Positions 44,951 to 55,757 are shown, counted from the stretch's first letter. The stretch is 64,000 bases of DNA from Aporophyla lueneburgensis (GCA_932294355.1 OW028747.1:26127501-26191500), one strand, 5' to 3'. A program made the numbers and translations. Notes: generated by a model from the sequence alone, not told the origin.

Positions 44951-45285
44951 GGTTTTTATGTTATAATTAACTACCAAGTATTTCTTTGTCATAAATTATA
45001 TCTTACTTTACACAACTTAGTTATAGATACTTTTAAAACGAACAGAACCTCTGTCCCAAAAATAAATTATCATTTGACGTCAAACCCCGCAAACCCTTTG
45101 CATATTTATTATATTATAATTTATAATCCGATATTTTTACGACTGGACCCTTTAGCAGAAAAAAGAAAACAAAAAAAAATTGCGAACAAACATGTTCTCA
45201 TCAAAGTTGACTTCGAAAATGTTCTCTAATCAGAGTTCCGCACTGTTGTAGGTACCTGAGTAAGACTGTGTTAGGGAGACCGATA

Positions 45286-45867
45286 GAGGTGTGCCCTGCC
45301 TGGGCGGAGCACCGCCGTGTCCTCGTGGAGGCGATCGGCGGTGGCGACCTCTCGCGTCCGGCCCTGGTGCGAGCCATGGTACGGAGCGAGAGGGAATGGG
45401 AAGCCGTCACCTCCTTCTGCGAAGCAGTAATGCTCGCGAAGGAGGAGGCGGGGCGCGTGAGGGAGCGGCAGTCTCTGCGCCCTCACATCCCTAGCCGCCG
45501 CAGGAGGAGACGCCCCGGGCGTCGGGAGTCAATAGCGGACTCCCGGCCACCGTAGGCGCGAGCTTGCGGGTGGCGAGCAATGGGTAGCTCGCCGCCCGGT
45601 AAGGACCAAGCTCGGGTCGACGGCGCGCAGTGTTCCACGCGCGCCTCAAAGAGATGTCAGCAGCAGTGTAGGGGTCTACTAGGACCGATGCCTGCCGGGG
45701 TCGCGTGATTGTTCGAAAGAGATACCGTGACCCTGGCACATGGGCAACTGATGGAACACGGGTGGGTTTTAGTCAGTAAAAGTCTGACACGCCCTCCCGC
45801 TCCGCCCAGAGCGGGAGAAGTCATTTGATGATTTCCCATCCTGAAAAAAAAAAAAAAAAAAAAAAAA
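45286..45867 (+). mobile_element. R1-type LINE, 5'-truncated, with ORF2 C-terminus
   Basis: GGGAGACCGATA flanks it (45274-45285, 45868-45879); poly(A) of about 24. The open frame from 45286 to 45555 reads EVCPAWAEHRRVLVEAIGGG, then DLSRPALVRAMV, ASFCEAVMLAKEEAG-like text and a basic RRRRRRPGRRES end. This is the C-terminal tail that follows the cysteine-histidine motif in R1-clade LINE proteins. The 3' UTR carries the CGCGCGCCTCAAAGAGATG and GGGTGGGTTTTAGTCAGTAA blocks shared with the shorter copies. GC-rich against its surroundings. It lost the reverse transcriptase and endonuclease. Confidence 0.85.
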
Positions 45868-46014
45868 GGGAGACCGATACATGTGTTGAGATATCGTTGC
45901 GAGTTGATTCGAGCATGTTAGATTGCTTTTGTTGGACCGCGGAAAGAAAAAAATCTATTGGTCTTTTTTTCAGCTTCCTCTGTATGAAAGAATTTCTTGT
46001 TTCTCAAATATGAG

Positions 46015-46225
46015 GGACCATGGGGCCGAATGGTTCTAGAGTGGCGACCTCGTACTGGAAGATGTAACGTTGGAACGCCTCGAAGCTGGACCGATGACCT
46101 GGTGAAATAAAATCCGAATTCCAGGAATCCGCTGGATGCGAGAAGCACAGAACCGGTCGAAGTGGCGGTGCTTGGGGGAGACCTATGTCCAGCAGTGGAC
46201 GTCTTTCGGCTTAAATTATGATGTT
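46015..46225 (+). pseudogene. LINE ORF2 C-terminus and 3' tail
   Basis: Frame 1 (about 46015-46108) reads WGRMVLEWRPRTGR and SWTDDLVK; after a frameshift (about 46110-46180) it reads IRWMREAQNRSKWRCLGE and YVQQWTSFG. This is a well-known C-terminal pattern of a lepidopteran LINE protein. The tail is GGGGGAGACCTATGTCCAGC then AGTGGACGTCTTTCGGCTT, the same as the 3' end of family E. It has one stop and one frameshift. Confidence 0.8.
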
Positions 46226-46247
46226 GAGTACCATACTTTAATAAATA

Positions 46248-46451
46248 CTAGCTTTTGCCAGCGGCTTCGCCCGCGTGGAGGTCGGAAAATATCCCGCGGG
46301 AACGTACTACCGGGATAAAAAGTAGCCTATGTCCTTTCTCAGGCTCTAAACTATCTGTGTACCAAATTTCATTTAAATCGGTTCAGTAGTTTTAGCAGGA
46401 AAGCGAGACAGACAGACAGAGTTACTTTTGCATTTATAATATTAGAGTGGA
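46248..46451 (-). mobile_element. Group 2 Helitron (204 bp)
   Basis: The minus-strand 5' end is TCCACTCTAATATTATAAATG (46451); the 3' end CTAG is at 46248-46251 next to GCCAGCGGCTTCGCCCGCG (hairpin). Same family as the 9311-9717 pair, with the same GGTACACAGATAGTTTAGAG block in reverse. Confidence 0.85.
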
Positions 46452-46828
46452 TAATACCTTAAACGATACGGTTTATTTTAAACCACCTGTCGAAGCTCGC
46501 TGCCTGTTGAATTGGGTTATTAACTCGTTTTGGTCGACTTTATCAACCGCATCTCGTATTTGCCTACCATCTTTTATTTTTACCTGCACAGAGACTTCAG
46601 CTTCTTTTGTTTCATGCTAATTATCACGCGCTGACATTTATTGATTTGTTCAATTGACGTCAATAAGAGAACCAGACAAATCAAACTGGCTATTAATTTC
46701 ATGAAAAAAAAAAATTAAAAAGTGTTTATTCACAAGGTTATGGTTGTTTTACAAAATATATTACTTCTGCCAAACTGCAAGGCAGTTTGTTGGCAGATGT
46801 AGCTCCTTTTTTTTTCAAATTTTTGTAA

Positions 46829-47307
46829 TCTGTACTAATATTATAAAGCTGAAGAGTTTGTTTGTTTGTTTGTTTGTTTGTTTGATTGAACGCGCTAATC
46901 TCAGGAACTACTGGTCCGAATTGAAAAATTCTTTTTGTGTTGGGTAGCTTATTTATCGTGGGAGGCTATAGGCTATATAACATCACGCTACAACTAAGAG
47001 GAGCGGAGCAGTAATGAAAAATGTTGCAAAAACGGGGAAAATTTATTCCTTTTGAGAGTTTCCATTGCGTGCGCTGCGTAAACGGTTAAAGTAACGCAAA
47101 AATCATGTATGACGGAATTGTTCCTTTTAAAAAGTTCCAAAAAAAAGTCCGCTAGAGCATATGTCTATCTTTTAAGGTTGACTCACTATAACTCAAAAGG
47201 AGCGAGCAGCAACGAAAAATGGACGAAAACTAGCAGGCAAATCGATGCGACGGGAAGGGTCAGGGGAGCAAAAATTTGACGCGGACGAAGTCGCGGGCAG
47301 AAGCTAG
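46829..47307 (+). mobile_element. Group 1 Helitron (479 bp), most complete
   Basis: 5' TCTGTACTAATATTATAAAG, a (GTTT)n expansion, AACTACTGGTCCGAATTG, AACATCACGCTACAACTAAG, CGTTTACCGCAGCG-like region, TAAGGTTGACTCACTATAAC, and 3' GACGAAGTCGCGGGCAGAAG ending CTAG before T. Confidence 0.85.
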
Positions 47308-47387
47308 TAATATTATATTGACACCTTTTCCTTTAAACATATAAAACATAAACAACAATAAACAGTGACATAAAATACGCAAGTTTT

Positions 47388-47960
47388 TCAACTATTATCT
47401 ACAGTGAGGCTTTGGAAAAACATATCTAAGAGGTACTTACTAATTTTACTTTTAAAAACAGTTTTTGAGATACAGTTGTTAATATCGTCTGGAAGGCTAT
47501 TAAAAATTGTGGGAACTAGAAATTGTCTACACCTTTGACCATAATAATTATTATACGTGGGCACCACAAATCTTTTTACACTATTGTTTCTTTGGGATCT
47601 TGTGTGTATAATGTTGTTTTTAAATGTATCCCTACCATGTTGTTCCACAGCTAGAGACAACACTACCCTCTCATGAACTGGCAGCATTTTACATTCAAAA
47701 AACAAGTCTTCATAATCATTAATTTTGCAACGGTTTTTTGTGTTTTTGTCTACTAAAAGTTTCATGAATCTGATCTGTATTTTTTTAATTTAATTCAAAT
47801 ATGTTTTAAATGTGTTACCATAGCATGCCAGCCCATAAGAAAGTAGTGAGTCCACCAGTGCATGGTAGACCATAATGGTGAGATAGGATAAGGTGGTGGA
47901 ATTTTACTAAGACGGTGTGTTGTATTGTATGGTGTATTGGTTTTTGTTACATTGATTGAC
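47388..47960 (-). pseudogene. LINE reverse-transcriptase C-terminal region
   Basis: A 125-codon frame (47388-47765) contains KRFVVPTYNNYYGQRCRQF and LVPTIFNSLPDDINNC, a pattern typical of the end of CR1- and Jockey-like LINE proteins. Upstream on the minus strand the frame continues as VYHALVDSLLSYGLACYG and IKKIQIRFMKLL after a single stop near 47790, the end of the RT domain. The catalytic part is missing: 5'-truncated and lightly decayed. The next SINE or UTR on the opposite strand (47985-48310) is a separate insertion. Confidence 0.75.
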
Positions 47961-47984
47961 ATTTTGTGAATACACACTTATAAT

Positions 47985-48310
47985 TTGTTAAAGTTTTAGG
48001 AAAGTCGTATCCTTGCTTTTACAATACTTGTAAATATGTGAACACCGTATATCTATCATATAATTAATATATCTCTCATTGCTTACTTTTTACCGGAAAT
48101 TTTATTTTAGGTGCATTAACTTCCAATATAGATTACATACGAGTATATAATTAATGAATACAAAATTTTATTAAATGTTTTAAAAGAATGAATTTCTTTC
48201 CCATTCTCCTCCATACGAATCTACTTTTAGGACAGGGCGACTAGAAACAATTCTATTATATAATCTAAATGTTGATGTTCAAATTTGCCTTTTATGTGTC
48301 TATTGATAAC
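47985..48310 (+). mobile_element. LINE 3' UTR (TTTGA-tail family)
   Basis: GTCGTATCCTTGCTTTTACA, ATATGTGAACACCGTATATC, ATATCTCTCATTGCTT, CGACTAGAAACAATTC and CAAATTTGCCTTTTATGTG match 15490-15990 in order. No coding visible. 48311-48734 is unassigned. Confidence 0.6.
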
Positions 48311-48734
48311 GAAAAAAAAAAAACGCAGCGTTTTCACAGCAATCAAGCGATCCCCTTAATGCCATTCAAAAGTAAATGTCAAATCTTAAATTTATTTTAA
48401 AAAAGTATCCTCATTGTTATTTATTGTATGCGAAATAAGTTTGGAGGCAAAAAGTCGTTGCGGCTGGCCGCAATTTGCAAACATTATGCATCACCCCGGC
48501 CCGCACCGATTTACGAGGCAACGCCATCTTTTTTTGTTGCTTTTTCAACCCATTGTGTTACCTAATAAGCTGGCTAAAGGGCGAAGGGATTAATAAGGCC
48601 CCATTTAGTTGGCACAATAACATCTTAAAAATATATTCCTTTGAATTTGGTCCTGGCCTTGGGTTTAACCCTTTTGACCTCTGACCAACTCCTACTTATG
48701 TTTAAAGCGTCGTCATAAAATTTTACCCTACATT

Positions 48735-49165
48735 TACACCATCGTGTTCACCATTCGCCTCGTCACTCGACGAACATTCGACGACACATTCGTAAACGAG
48801 TGCCGTCGCGAACTTACTGTTCACACATTCACAGTGTGAATTATTTTGTCATTCGCACACGCGAACATGGAGGACGTGAAAATAATTGCGTCTACACGGT
48901 AGCTTGTCGCCCTGACAAGATTGACAAGCCTGATTGATTGATTTTTGTTGATTGTAGTCTGTGTTGTCAACTGAATGCAGGCAAATGTGTAAACAGTAAG
49001 TTCGTGTTCGCCATTCGTGCCCTATGATTCGCGTCCGAAAAACCGCTCTCAACGCGATTGCTCGAACCGCGAGGCGAGGCACGAGGGGAATAGCGAGCGT
49101 ACTGTTTACATTATGCGTGTTCGTTATTCGCCTCGCGATTTGCACGAATGTGTACATGTAGCATT
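48735..49165. repeat. CpG-rich cluster of inverted repeats
   Basis: GCGAACTTACTGTTCACAC (48808-48826) is complementary, with one mismatch, to GTGTAAACAGTAAGTTCG (48987-49004). A third related arm, GTACTGTTTACATT, is at 49099-49112. Motifs of the form CGTGTTC..CATTCGCCTCG occur at about 48743, 49004 and 49126. CpG is much denser than around it. It looks like one or two nested MITE-like palindromic elements. Frames of 77 and 102 codons here are incidental. Confidence 0.55.
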
Positions 49166-49257
49166 AATGAAATTGTTTACAACAATTAAACAGAAAATTT
49201 ATTCCTCTTTGATTAATCCACTATTATCTGTCATACTGCTAGTAGCTTAGTAATTAT

Positions 49258-49530
49258 AGCCGCATGAGTTGATCAATCAGGTTAAGCTACCCTTGCCACG
49301 GCCGGTGGATGGATGACCATTTTTATATACCAAGACCCCTCCATTCCTCGGAAAGCACGTTAAGCCGTTGGTCCAGCTCGTCATTCGTGGATCTCTGATA
49401 GTCGTTACGGGGCGTCAGAAGCCTGAAAGTCTGAAACCAGTCTTACCAAAGGGTATCGTATAACCCAGTAACTAGGTTATGATAAACAGATTGGCAGTCG
49501 CTCCATGTAAATTCCCAGTATTCAGCATAG
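49258..49530 (+). repeat. SINE D with readable 5S-like head
   Basis: GATCAATCAGGTTAAGC (49271-49287) and GGCCGGTGGATGGATGACC (49300-49318) follow the 5S rRNA spacing. The rest: GGAAAGCACGTTAAGCCG, GGATCTCTGATAGTCG, GGGTATCGTATAACCCAG and GGCAGTCGCTCCATG. Confidence 0.7.
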
Positions 49531-50177
49531 TGTGAAAGACAGAAAGACAGTTTGAAAGACACCATGACCTCTTTGTTTCGGCATTTCTTCTAAAGAACCA
49601 GTCAGCTAAATGTTGTAAAATATTGGCGTGTAAAAGTATAAATAAACATTTATGTTCAATCATGTTAAACTGTCACTTATTGCTATGACCTTAAACACTA
49701 AATTCCACCAACGGACGAGTATAAAAGTTCTGGTAACCACTTTCATTTGAGAAAGTAAAGACAACTTACGACTCGTCCATCTCCCTATCCAATTCTTGTC
49801 CAAATTGTATGAAGGCTCATAAAGTAAATGGACTAACTCTCTAGGTCCTACCTATTTTATTACCTATAAACCTAAAACGGTTGACATCATTTGATAGCAC
49901 ACTTTTTAGGGCACTTTACTTAGGTTATATTACGTATGTAAGTAGATGAATATGTACGCCGCAAAACTGGTGTATTCTCATATTCACTTAATTCGAGTCG
50001 GAATGATTCGGCACAGATCGGGCAGAAAAATCAAAAGTATATTTTGCCGTCTGGCTGCGCTGGATCATGTCAGACCCGAACAAGAGCAGGTCTATTATGA
50101 CACTCAATACCCAAACCATCTCTCCACGAAAATCCTTATTAGTAGTAATGTGGAATATTTTAGTTCTGCATGACCTG
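49531..50177. other. Unassigned DNA
   Basis: Only short chance frames; no repeat identified. Confidence 0.45.
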
Positions 50178-50490
50178 CTTTTTTTTTGGGTGGGAAGTCA
50201 TCAAATAACGTCTCCCGCTCTGGGTGAAGCGAAAGGGCGTGTCAGACTTTTACTAACTAAAACCCACCCGTGTTCCTTCAGTTTACTATATGCCAGGGCC
50301 ACGGGAACTCTTTTGAACAACTCTCGCGACCTTGGCAGGTTCAGTTTTGCTGAAATCTCTTTGAGACGCGCGCGACACTACGCGCCGTCGACCGGTCCCG
50401 GTCCGTACCGGGCAGCAAGCTACCCATTGCTCGCCACTCGCAAACCCACGCCTAAGGTAGCTGGGAGTCCGCTATTGACTCCAAGCTTTT
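50178..50490 (-). mobile_element. R1-type LINE 3' end (about 310 bp)
   Basis: CATGACCTG flanks it (50169-50177, 50491-50499). The plus strand starts with a T run, then GGGTGGGAAGTCATC, GGGCGTGTCAGACTTTTAC, ACCCACCCGTGTTCC, CTCTTTGAGACGCGCGCG and CCCATTGCTCGCCACTCG. It includes more of the 3' UTR than most copies. A 142-codon plus-strand frame over it is antisense by-product. Confidence 0.8.
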
Positions 50491-50554
50491 CATGACCTGG
50501 CAATACGTTTCTGGAACTCAATATAAGTAACCGCATTTACGGCCTATACATTAA

Positions 50555-50640
50555 AAAAAAACACACACACACACACTCACCGCACACACACAAACACATA
50601 CACACAAACACATACACACCCACACTCACACAGTGACTCA
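50555..50640. repeat. (CA)n microsatellite
   Basis: ACACACACACACACAC, then degenerate CACACA/ACACATACACAC units to about 50640. Confidence 0.85.
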
Positions 50641-50899
50641 CAACAAAAGTGGATTTCTTAAAATAATTAAAAAAAAAACTTCTTCCATCTTCGGTTAGGT
50701 TAGGTTTTTCAATGCAGGTAACACTGAAAATCTGAAATTTTATCCGGCTAAACTTGAGAGCCTTGACACCTTTATCAAAATACATATTTAATCTTAGCTT
50801 AAGTGTCAGGTTTATAACTTTGTGTGAACCTACTTACAATTTATTAAACAAAATTTATCGTGTGGTGAATATGAAATTGTATTTTTATTTATTTCTCGA

Positions 50900-51168
50900 C
50901 GGTCCTGTGGCTGAGTCATAACAGCCGTATGAGACTATCAATCTGCTTAAGCTACTCTTGTCTAGGTTGGGCCCTGGATGGGTGATCTGTACATACTGAG
51001 ACCTCTTCGTGACTCGGAAAGCAAGCCGTTAGTCCAGCCTGTCATTTGTGAAGATTTGACAGTCGTTAGGGGTTGTCAGAAGCCCGAAAGTCTGAAAACC
51101 AGTCTTACCACCTGGTTGGTGAGGTCTGATAGGCAGTCACTTAGCGTAAAATACTGGTATGCAACTTT
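50900..51168 (+). repeat. SINE D
   Basis: CCTGTGGCTGAGTCATAACAG head, GACTATCAATCTGCTTAAGC, CTGGATGGGTGATC (5S-like), GACTCGGAAAGC, CAGAAGCCCGAAAGTCTG and AAAATACTGGTATGC. Its 3' side is cut off near an R1-type insertion. Confidence 0.7.
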
Positions 51169-51183
51169 TCTGATACACAGAGG

Positions 51184-51381
51184 TTTTTTTTTTTTTGTAT
51201 AGGAAGTCATCAAATGACTTCTCCCACTCTGGGCGGAGCGGGAGGGCATGTCAGACTTTTACTGGCTAAAACCCACCCGTGTTCCTTCAGTTTCCCATGG
51301 CACAGGGTCACGGTATCTCTTTCGAACAATCTCGCGACCCCGGCAGGCATCGGTCCTAGCAGCCCTTTCAGTGTTGCTCAC
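51184..51381 (-). mobile_element. R1-type LINE 3' end with 12-bp target duplication
   Basis: GATACACAGAGG flanks it (51172-51183, 51382-51393). The plus strand shows a T run, CATCAAATGACTTCTCCC, GGGCGGAGCGGGAGGGC, CTTTCGAACAATCTCGCG and ACCCCGGCAGGCATCGGTC. Confidence 0.85.
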
Positions 51382-51534
51382 GATACACAGAGGTTGCATG
51401 GTTTTAGGAACCGAACTCGTGATGCGAAATCTCTCAAAAGGACCTTAGGTAAAATGTCCCCATTGTCGAACAGATTTGAAATTCGAAGCGTAATAATACG
51501 TTGAAAATATTTAATACTTCAAATTTTTGAAAGA

Positions 51535-51725
51535 AAGAAAGAAAAAGAAAGAAAGAAAGAAAAAATATTTATTCTGCACAAACAAAACGCACAATATAAA
51601 CTAGTAACAAAAAATAAAAAAAATAAAAATACACACGCACAAAGTAGCCAAAAGCCCCGTATTCATGATTCAAAAGGTTGTACAATATTGTCCATTGCTT
51701 GTTGATGTCATGAATACGGACCAAA
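51535..51725 (-). repeat. Dispersed repeat with (GAAA)n tail
   Basis: (GAAA)n at 51530-51570, TTATTCTGCACAAACAAAAC, ACACACGCACAAAGTAGCC, GTCCATTGCTTGTTGATG and GACCAAAGACAA. Related to 19491-19660. CCGTATTCATGA (51657-51668) and TCATGAATACGG (51708-51719) form a 12-bp perfect inverted pair inside. Confidence 0.55.
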
Positions 51726-51870
51726 GACAATACAGATAAATATGCGATTACGACATTGACAATTACTTAATAACAAACAAAACAAAAACAAAATAAAGAT
51801 GATGATGATTAATAGGGATGGGATCTATACGAAATCCCTCATTTTAAATTTGGATTTCTTGGTTTAGCAA

Positions 51871-51929
51871 CGCATGCGAGTCCTTCTCGCAACCGCAGAG
51901 TGCCTCTGCGGTTGCGGGACCCGCATGCG
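51871..51929. repeat. GC-rich nested hairpin
   Basis: CGCAACCGCAGAG (51888-51900) and CTCTGCGGTTGCG (51904-51916) are perfect complements with a 3-base loop; CGCATGCG boxes lie outside them on both sides (51871-51878, 51922-51929). GC-rich in an AT-rich surrounding. Confidence 0.8.
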
Positions 51930-53222
51930 AACGTATGTTTTAAATTTCGAACCACACATTTTACGGTCTTCTCCAATCACTGTTGCTACGTCTACCATCT
52001 CAGAATGACATCACACTAGATAACGCCCACCACGCTATATTCGCCAGGATTAGGCTACATGACCTTACTAGTCAGCACTATTAATAACTACCGGGTTGTA
52101 TCTGTTCCCCTTGGCTAAACACACGACCCTGGCTACAAACCTTATATTATTAGTATTTCAACAGAAACATAGATACATATGTAGAGATAGTGAAGTTTTC
52201 CGGCGCTACCCAGTGGTTTAACACGGGTTTACACATCAGTGGGCACAGACCTCCATTATATGACCTCTAAAAGACCGTCATTATGACTAATACGTGTATT
52301 TTCGTTTGTATGCAGTTTCTTCATATTTCTTTACATTATATTTGGTAAGTAAGGAACTTGTATCATCAAAGCATTGTGCGATGATAGGCCTGGTAGAAGA
52401 ATTATGATCGTAAAGAATCGGCCTATTAAAAACAAGAACAATTTTAAACTATAAAAATATCGATTTAATATTAAAGCACAAGAAAAAACGAGTAACGTCT
52501 ATTATTTTCCTATTAATCTTCCAATGAACTTAATAAATTCCCGCTAACAAGCAATAAAATATTATACAAAATTGTTCCAACAATAAAATCTTCAACGAAT
52601 TTGTTGGAACAAGGGCACCTCTAAATCCGTTCTTTGCCCTTCGATATTAAAAAGAATACGTCGTAAACTCGAATCGAATGGACCAACATATTCGAGTTGA
52701 CCCATAAACGAAATGGGATTCGTTCCCACGTATTTTAATTATTAAAAAAGAACGTTACGCTAGTCCACATTGTTATGTGGGAGGAACTGCCCATAAATTC
52801 CGGTCCGATAATTGTACCGATCCCTATTTGTAACCGATTAGTCGAATTTCTAAATCGATGTATCGATTTGGTGATACGAATCATTGAGGCGTGGCGGACG
52901 TTTGAATTCCGAATGATTGGAATGAATTGGGGACTGTTCTTTATTTGAATTTCAAAATATTGGCTTATTTAACTGCTATTGAGTGACATCCTAGAGATGT
53001 GCTTTTGATTGCCGGATATACAAATAGGTACCGGATACTCTTACAATATCATTTTACATAGACACTTATGTGTTGGAGATACGAACCGAACACCAGAAAT
53101 ATCTACTTTTATAATTCGCCTTTTAGGTGACATGTGCATTAAGTAGATAATTGACTATTCACAGTTGGGTCGCTAGAACTTGTAGTACCTACTTACATTT
53201 ATGTTGCTCGACAAATATGTAT
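51930..53222. other. Unassigned DNA; possible hAT-like end near 52800
   Basis: A TGTTCCAACAA/TTGTTGGAACA hairpin is near 52571-52611. GTACCGATCCCTATTTG with several ATCGA/TCGAAT repeats is at 52795-52890, and TAATAGGGATGGGATC at about 51810; together they could be ends of a decayed transposon, but no target duplication fits. Confidence 0.35.
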
Positions 53223-53421
53223 CATGTCAGCAGTTCTGAAGGGGTCTGCTCGGACCGATGCCTTCCAGGGTCGCGAGATTTGTTCGAAAGAGACACTGTG
53301 GCCCTGGCACATGGGCAACTGAAGGAACACGGGTGGGTTTTAGTCAGTAAAAGTCTGACACGCCTTCCCGCTCCACCCAAGAGTGGAAGACGTCATGGGA
53401 TGATTTCCCACTCACAAAAAA
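53223..53421 (+). mobile_element. R1-type LINE 3' end
   Basis: ATGTCAGCAGTTCTGAAGGGG, CGGACCGATGCCTTCCAGGG, GTCGCGAGATTTGTTCG, ACACGGGTGGGTTTTAGTC and GATGATTTCCCACTCAC plus poly(A). A TATGTAT motif lies near both ends and may be a target duplication. 53422-54038 unassigned. Confidence 0.75.
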
Positions 53422-54038
53422 AGTATGTATATATAAGTATTCACAGGGCTCATGAATATTCAGCAACTAAGTACTTTAAAATTTCCTATGGATATTATTT
53501 TTACACATATTGTCGAAACAGTCTAGTTGTAATACAGTCTACTTTCTTTCTACAACTTTGTTGACAATGTGCCAACGTGACAGTTATAGTTCAACCTAAT
53601 TCCCTCAATTAACTGTTAAAATACAGAAACCAGACGTAATGGTTTTATGCAAAATTGACTAGTGTTTAAGAATACCTAACGGATGGAACCCACGCGTACG
53701 TACAGACGCCAGCACTTCAAGCTACCCGAAACTGACAAATTCTGCCAATCAACCTTGAACGTAATGCTTTAGCAATAAAGTTGAAACTCTATAAAGAAAT
53801 TTGACAGATTGTAGTAGCTTATTGTGTGGGGTTTGGACCTACATGCATTTGTATTTTAAAATTGGAAGTTTGCAGGCCTACCTCAACGTTTACTTTTCTT
53901 TCCTAAATACTTATCAATCTCCATGTAAATAGATTCGACATGTGAAACTGTATGATTTGTTTTAATACCAAAGGCTAATTAGCTATAAATATTTATCAGA
54001 AGCTCAATTAAGTGTTTCTAGGTAAATAACAGACCTAT

Positions 54039-54126
54039 TTAACCTCTAAGTCCCTGAGGTACCACATTTGGTATGTAAACAATCGTTTTTTAATTGTGTC
54101 TGTAATTACGGTACTTGACCGGTTAA
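54039..54126. repeat. TTAA-bounded 88-bp repeat, copy 1
   Basis: TTAACCTCTAAGTCCCTGAG ... TTTGGTATGTAAACAATCG ... TTAATTGTGTCTGTAATTAC ... GACCGGTTAA. Similar to 59921-60006 over its whole length, and both are bounded by TTAA. Might be a trimmed piggyBac-like MITE (piggyBac elements duplicate TTAA). Confidence 0.5.
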
Positions 54127-55611
54127 TTATTTAACATGACAGCCTAATTAATGGTTTTCAGAAGCTACATGAATATGTCAACAACACAAAGCGATGTTTG
54201 ATTAAACCACATTTATTCACAAAATAACTGCACCATATTGATATCCGAACAAAACCAGCCTAAATAATAGGGATGCAAACAATGCGGTACCCAACAATCG
54301 AAACCGAATAATGAATATCGAATCAAATATCTCGATCATCGAACAATACTCGGTACCGATCCCAGATGGCATTTGGGCGCATTTAGCATTCTGTAATGAA
54401 AAGACCCAATCAGGCATGGGATGCTTGATCCTAGGTAATTGGGTACCGGTTTTGGTTTTCATCAATATTGAGACTATTGTTCCGTCTTGAAATTGACGAT
54501 AAAATTCGTTTGGAATCCGGGTTCCCTGAATTATATCGGACAGTAATTTTTAAGGTATCTTTTGAACAAAGAGGAAAGGTCAGTGGCGCTATTCAAAATA
54601 TTCCTTTGCTACGAAAAGGGTCTTTATGAAATTAGGTTGAACGATTTTTATGTTTTTTATAGAATGGAGCCATACCATAGACTCAAATACCTCTTTATCT
54701 TTTCTTGGAAGGAACACTCTTAATTTGTTGTCTGATTTTCCAAACAAACACGCTTATAATTTACTGGTAATCCAGCTTACTGGTAGGCTATCAACAAGAC
54801 TCGGGATAGTTATTTAACGAAGAAATAGTAAAATCAACATTTTATTAGAAAAGCTTCATGAAAAACAAAAAAAAAATCACATCATAATAAATTATGTGAA
54901 GCAAAAACACATCACCCAACTTTTTACCCGACTGCGAGACTGCAAAGTCAGGCTTATATCGTTCACGCATATCTATACCTATAGGTATTTCTGTACGTGG
55001 CATTTTATAGCCTTGAATGATGCAGTTGGTGGCATCAAATCTGAGATTGAACATAATAACTGCCACAATCTGCTTAAAAAGTGAGCTAGTTTAGAACTTT
55101 TTAGTTGCAAGCTGGTTTTTTTTTACACCATGTTACGATCTAATGCCACAACTTCAGTATCGGTACCACACATGTGTGTCACATCCCTACGTTCAGTGTT
55201 GACGTTGGTCGCGTCCAACGAGCGAACAAAACTCCCATTGTCCTGTTAATAGCCCATCGATCTGTCAAGTCAACTATGGCCGACTTTGTGGATATTTACA
55301 CCGACCAACACAGTTCCAGCTGAGTGCAGCCATTTTGATTTTATATTGAAAATTACAAAGCGTGTCATATTTTGTATTGTCATTGAGTTTATTCGCTTTG
55401 TTTAGTGATTTATGTAGTGATAACGCTATTTATTTAGAGTTATTGAACTTCATTTATTTATGTGACTTTTTTAATGTATCAGCATTTTAATGTGCTGAAA
55501 AACTGCATTATATCTTTATTTACCTTAAAGTTCTAGTCTGTCAATATTTTAATGTAGATAAATTACTAGTGCGAGTACTTTATATTTGTGACAATTCTCT
55601 ATTTGCTGGAT
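54127..55611. other. Unassigned DNA
   Basis: AATAATAGGGATGCAAACAATG (about 54266) followed by ATCGAAACCGAATAATG-like repeats, and CACATCCCTACG near 55187, look like possible hAT-type ends but lack matching flanks. 55200-55340 is GC-richer, without a gene. Frames of 82 codons or less are not supported. Confidence 0.35.
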
Positions 55612-55757
55612 TCCTATGGGCCCTAGCGTGATATTAGCCTTTGTCGGTTAATAAGCTACCCAACACTAAAAGATTTTTTCAATTTGAACCAGTAGTTCCT
55701 GAGATAAGCGCGTTCAACCAAACAAACGTTTCAGCTTTATAATATTAGTATAGACTA
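55612..55757 (-). mobile_element. Group 1 Helitron, 5' half only
   Basis: On the plus strand: CCCTAGCGTGATATTAGCC, ACCAGTAGTTCCTGAGATAAG, GCGCGTTCAACC and TTCAGCTTTATAATATTAG then TATAGAC. The 3' terminus is missing. It lies 15 bases left of the transposon at 55772. Confidence 0.7.

Noticed and set aside
44852..45229. 125-codon plus-strand ORF as a gene
   Set aside because: It starts within a SINE A copy and continues in AT-rich DNA with no domain.
45201..45494. Several overlapping GC-rich ORFs in other frames at the R1-type copy
   Set aside because: Only the frame ending at 45555 gives the R1-like protein end; the others are shadows in a GC-rich stretch.
47795..47977. 60-codon minus-strand ORF as an independent gene
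   Set aside because: It is an alternative frame over the RT remnant that continues into 47388-47765.
50067..50495. 142-codon plus-strand ORF as a gene
   Set aside because: It is antisense to an R1-type LINE 3' end; the GC-rich UTR lacks stops in that frame.
51810..52810. Transposon with TAGGGATG / CATCCCTA-like ends
   Set aside because: The ends match only over about 8-10 bases and no target duplication fits. The same holds for 54268-55195.
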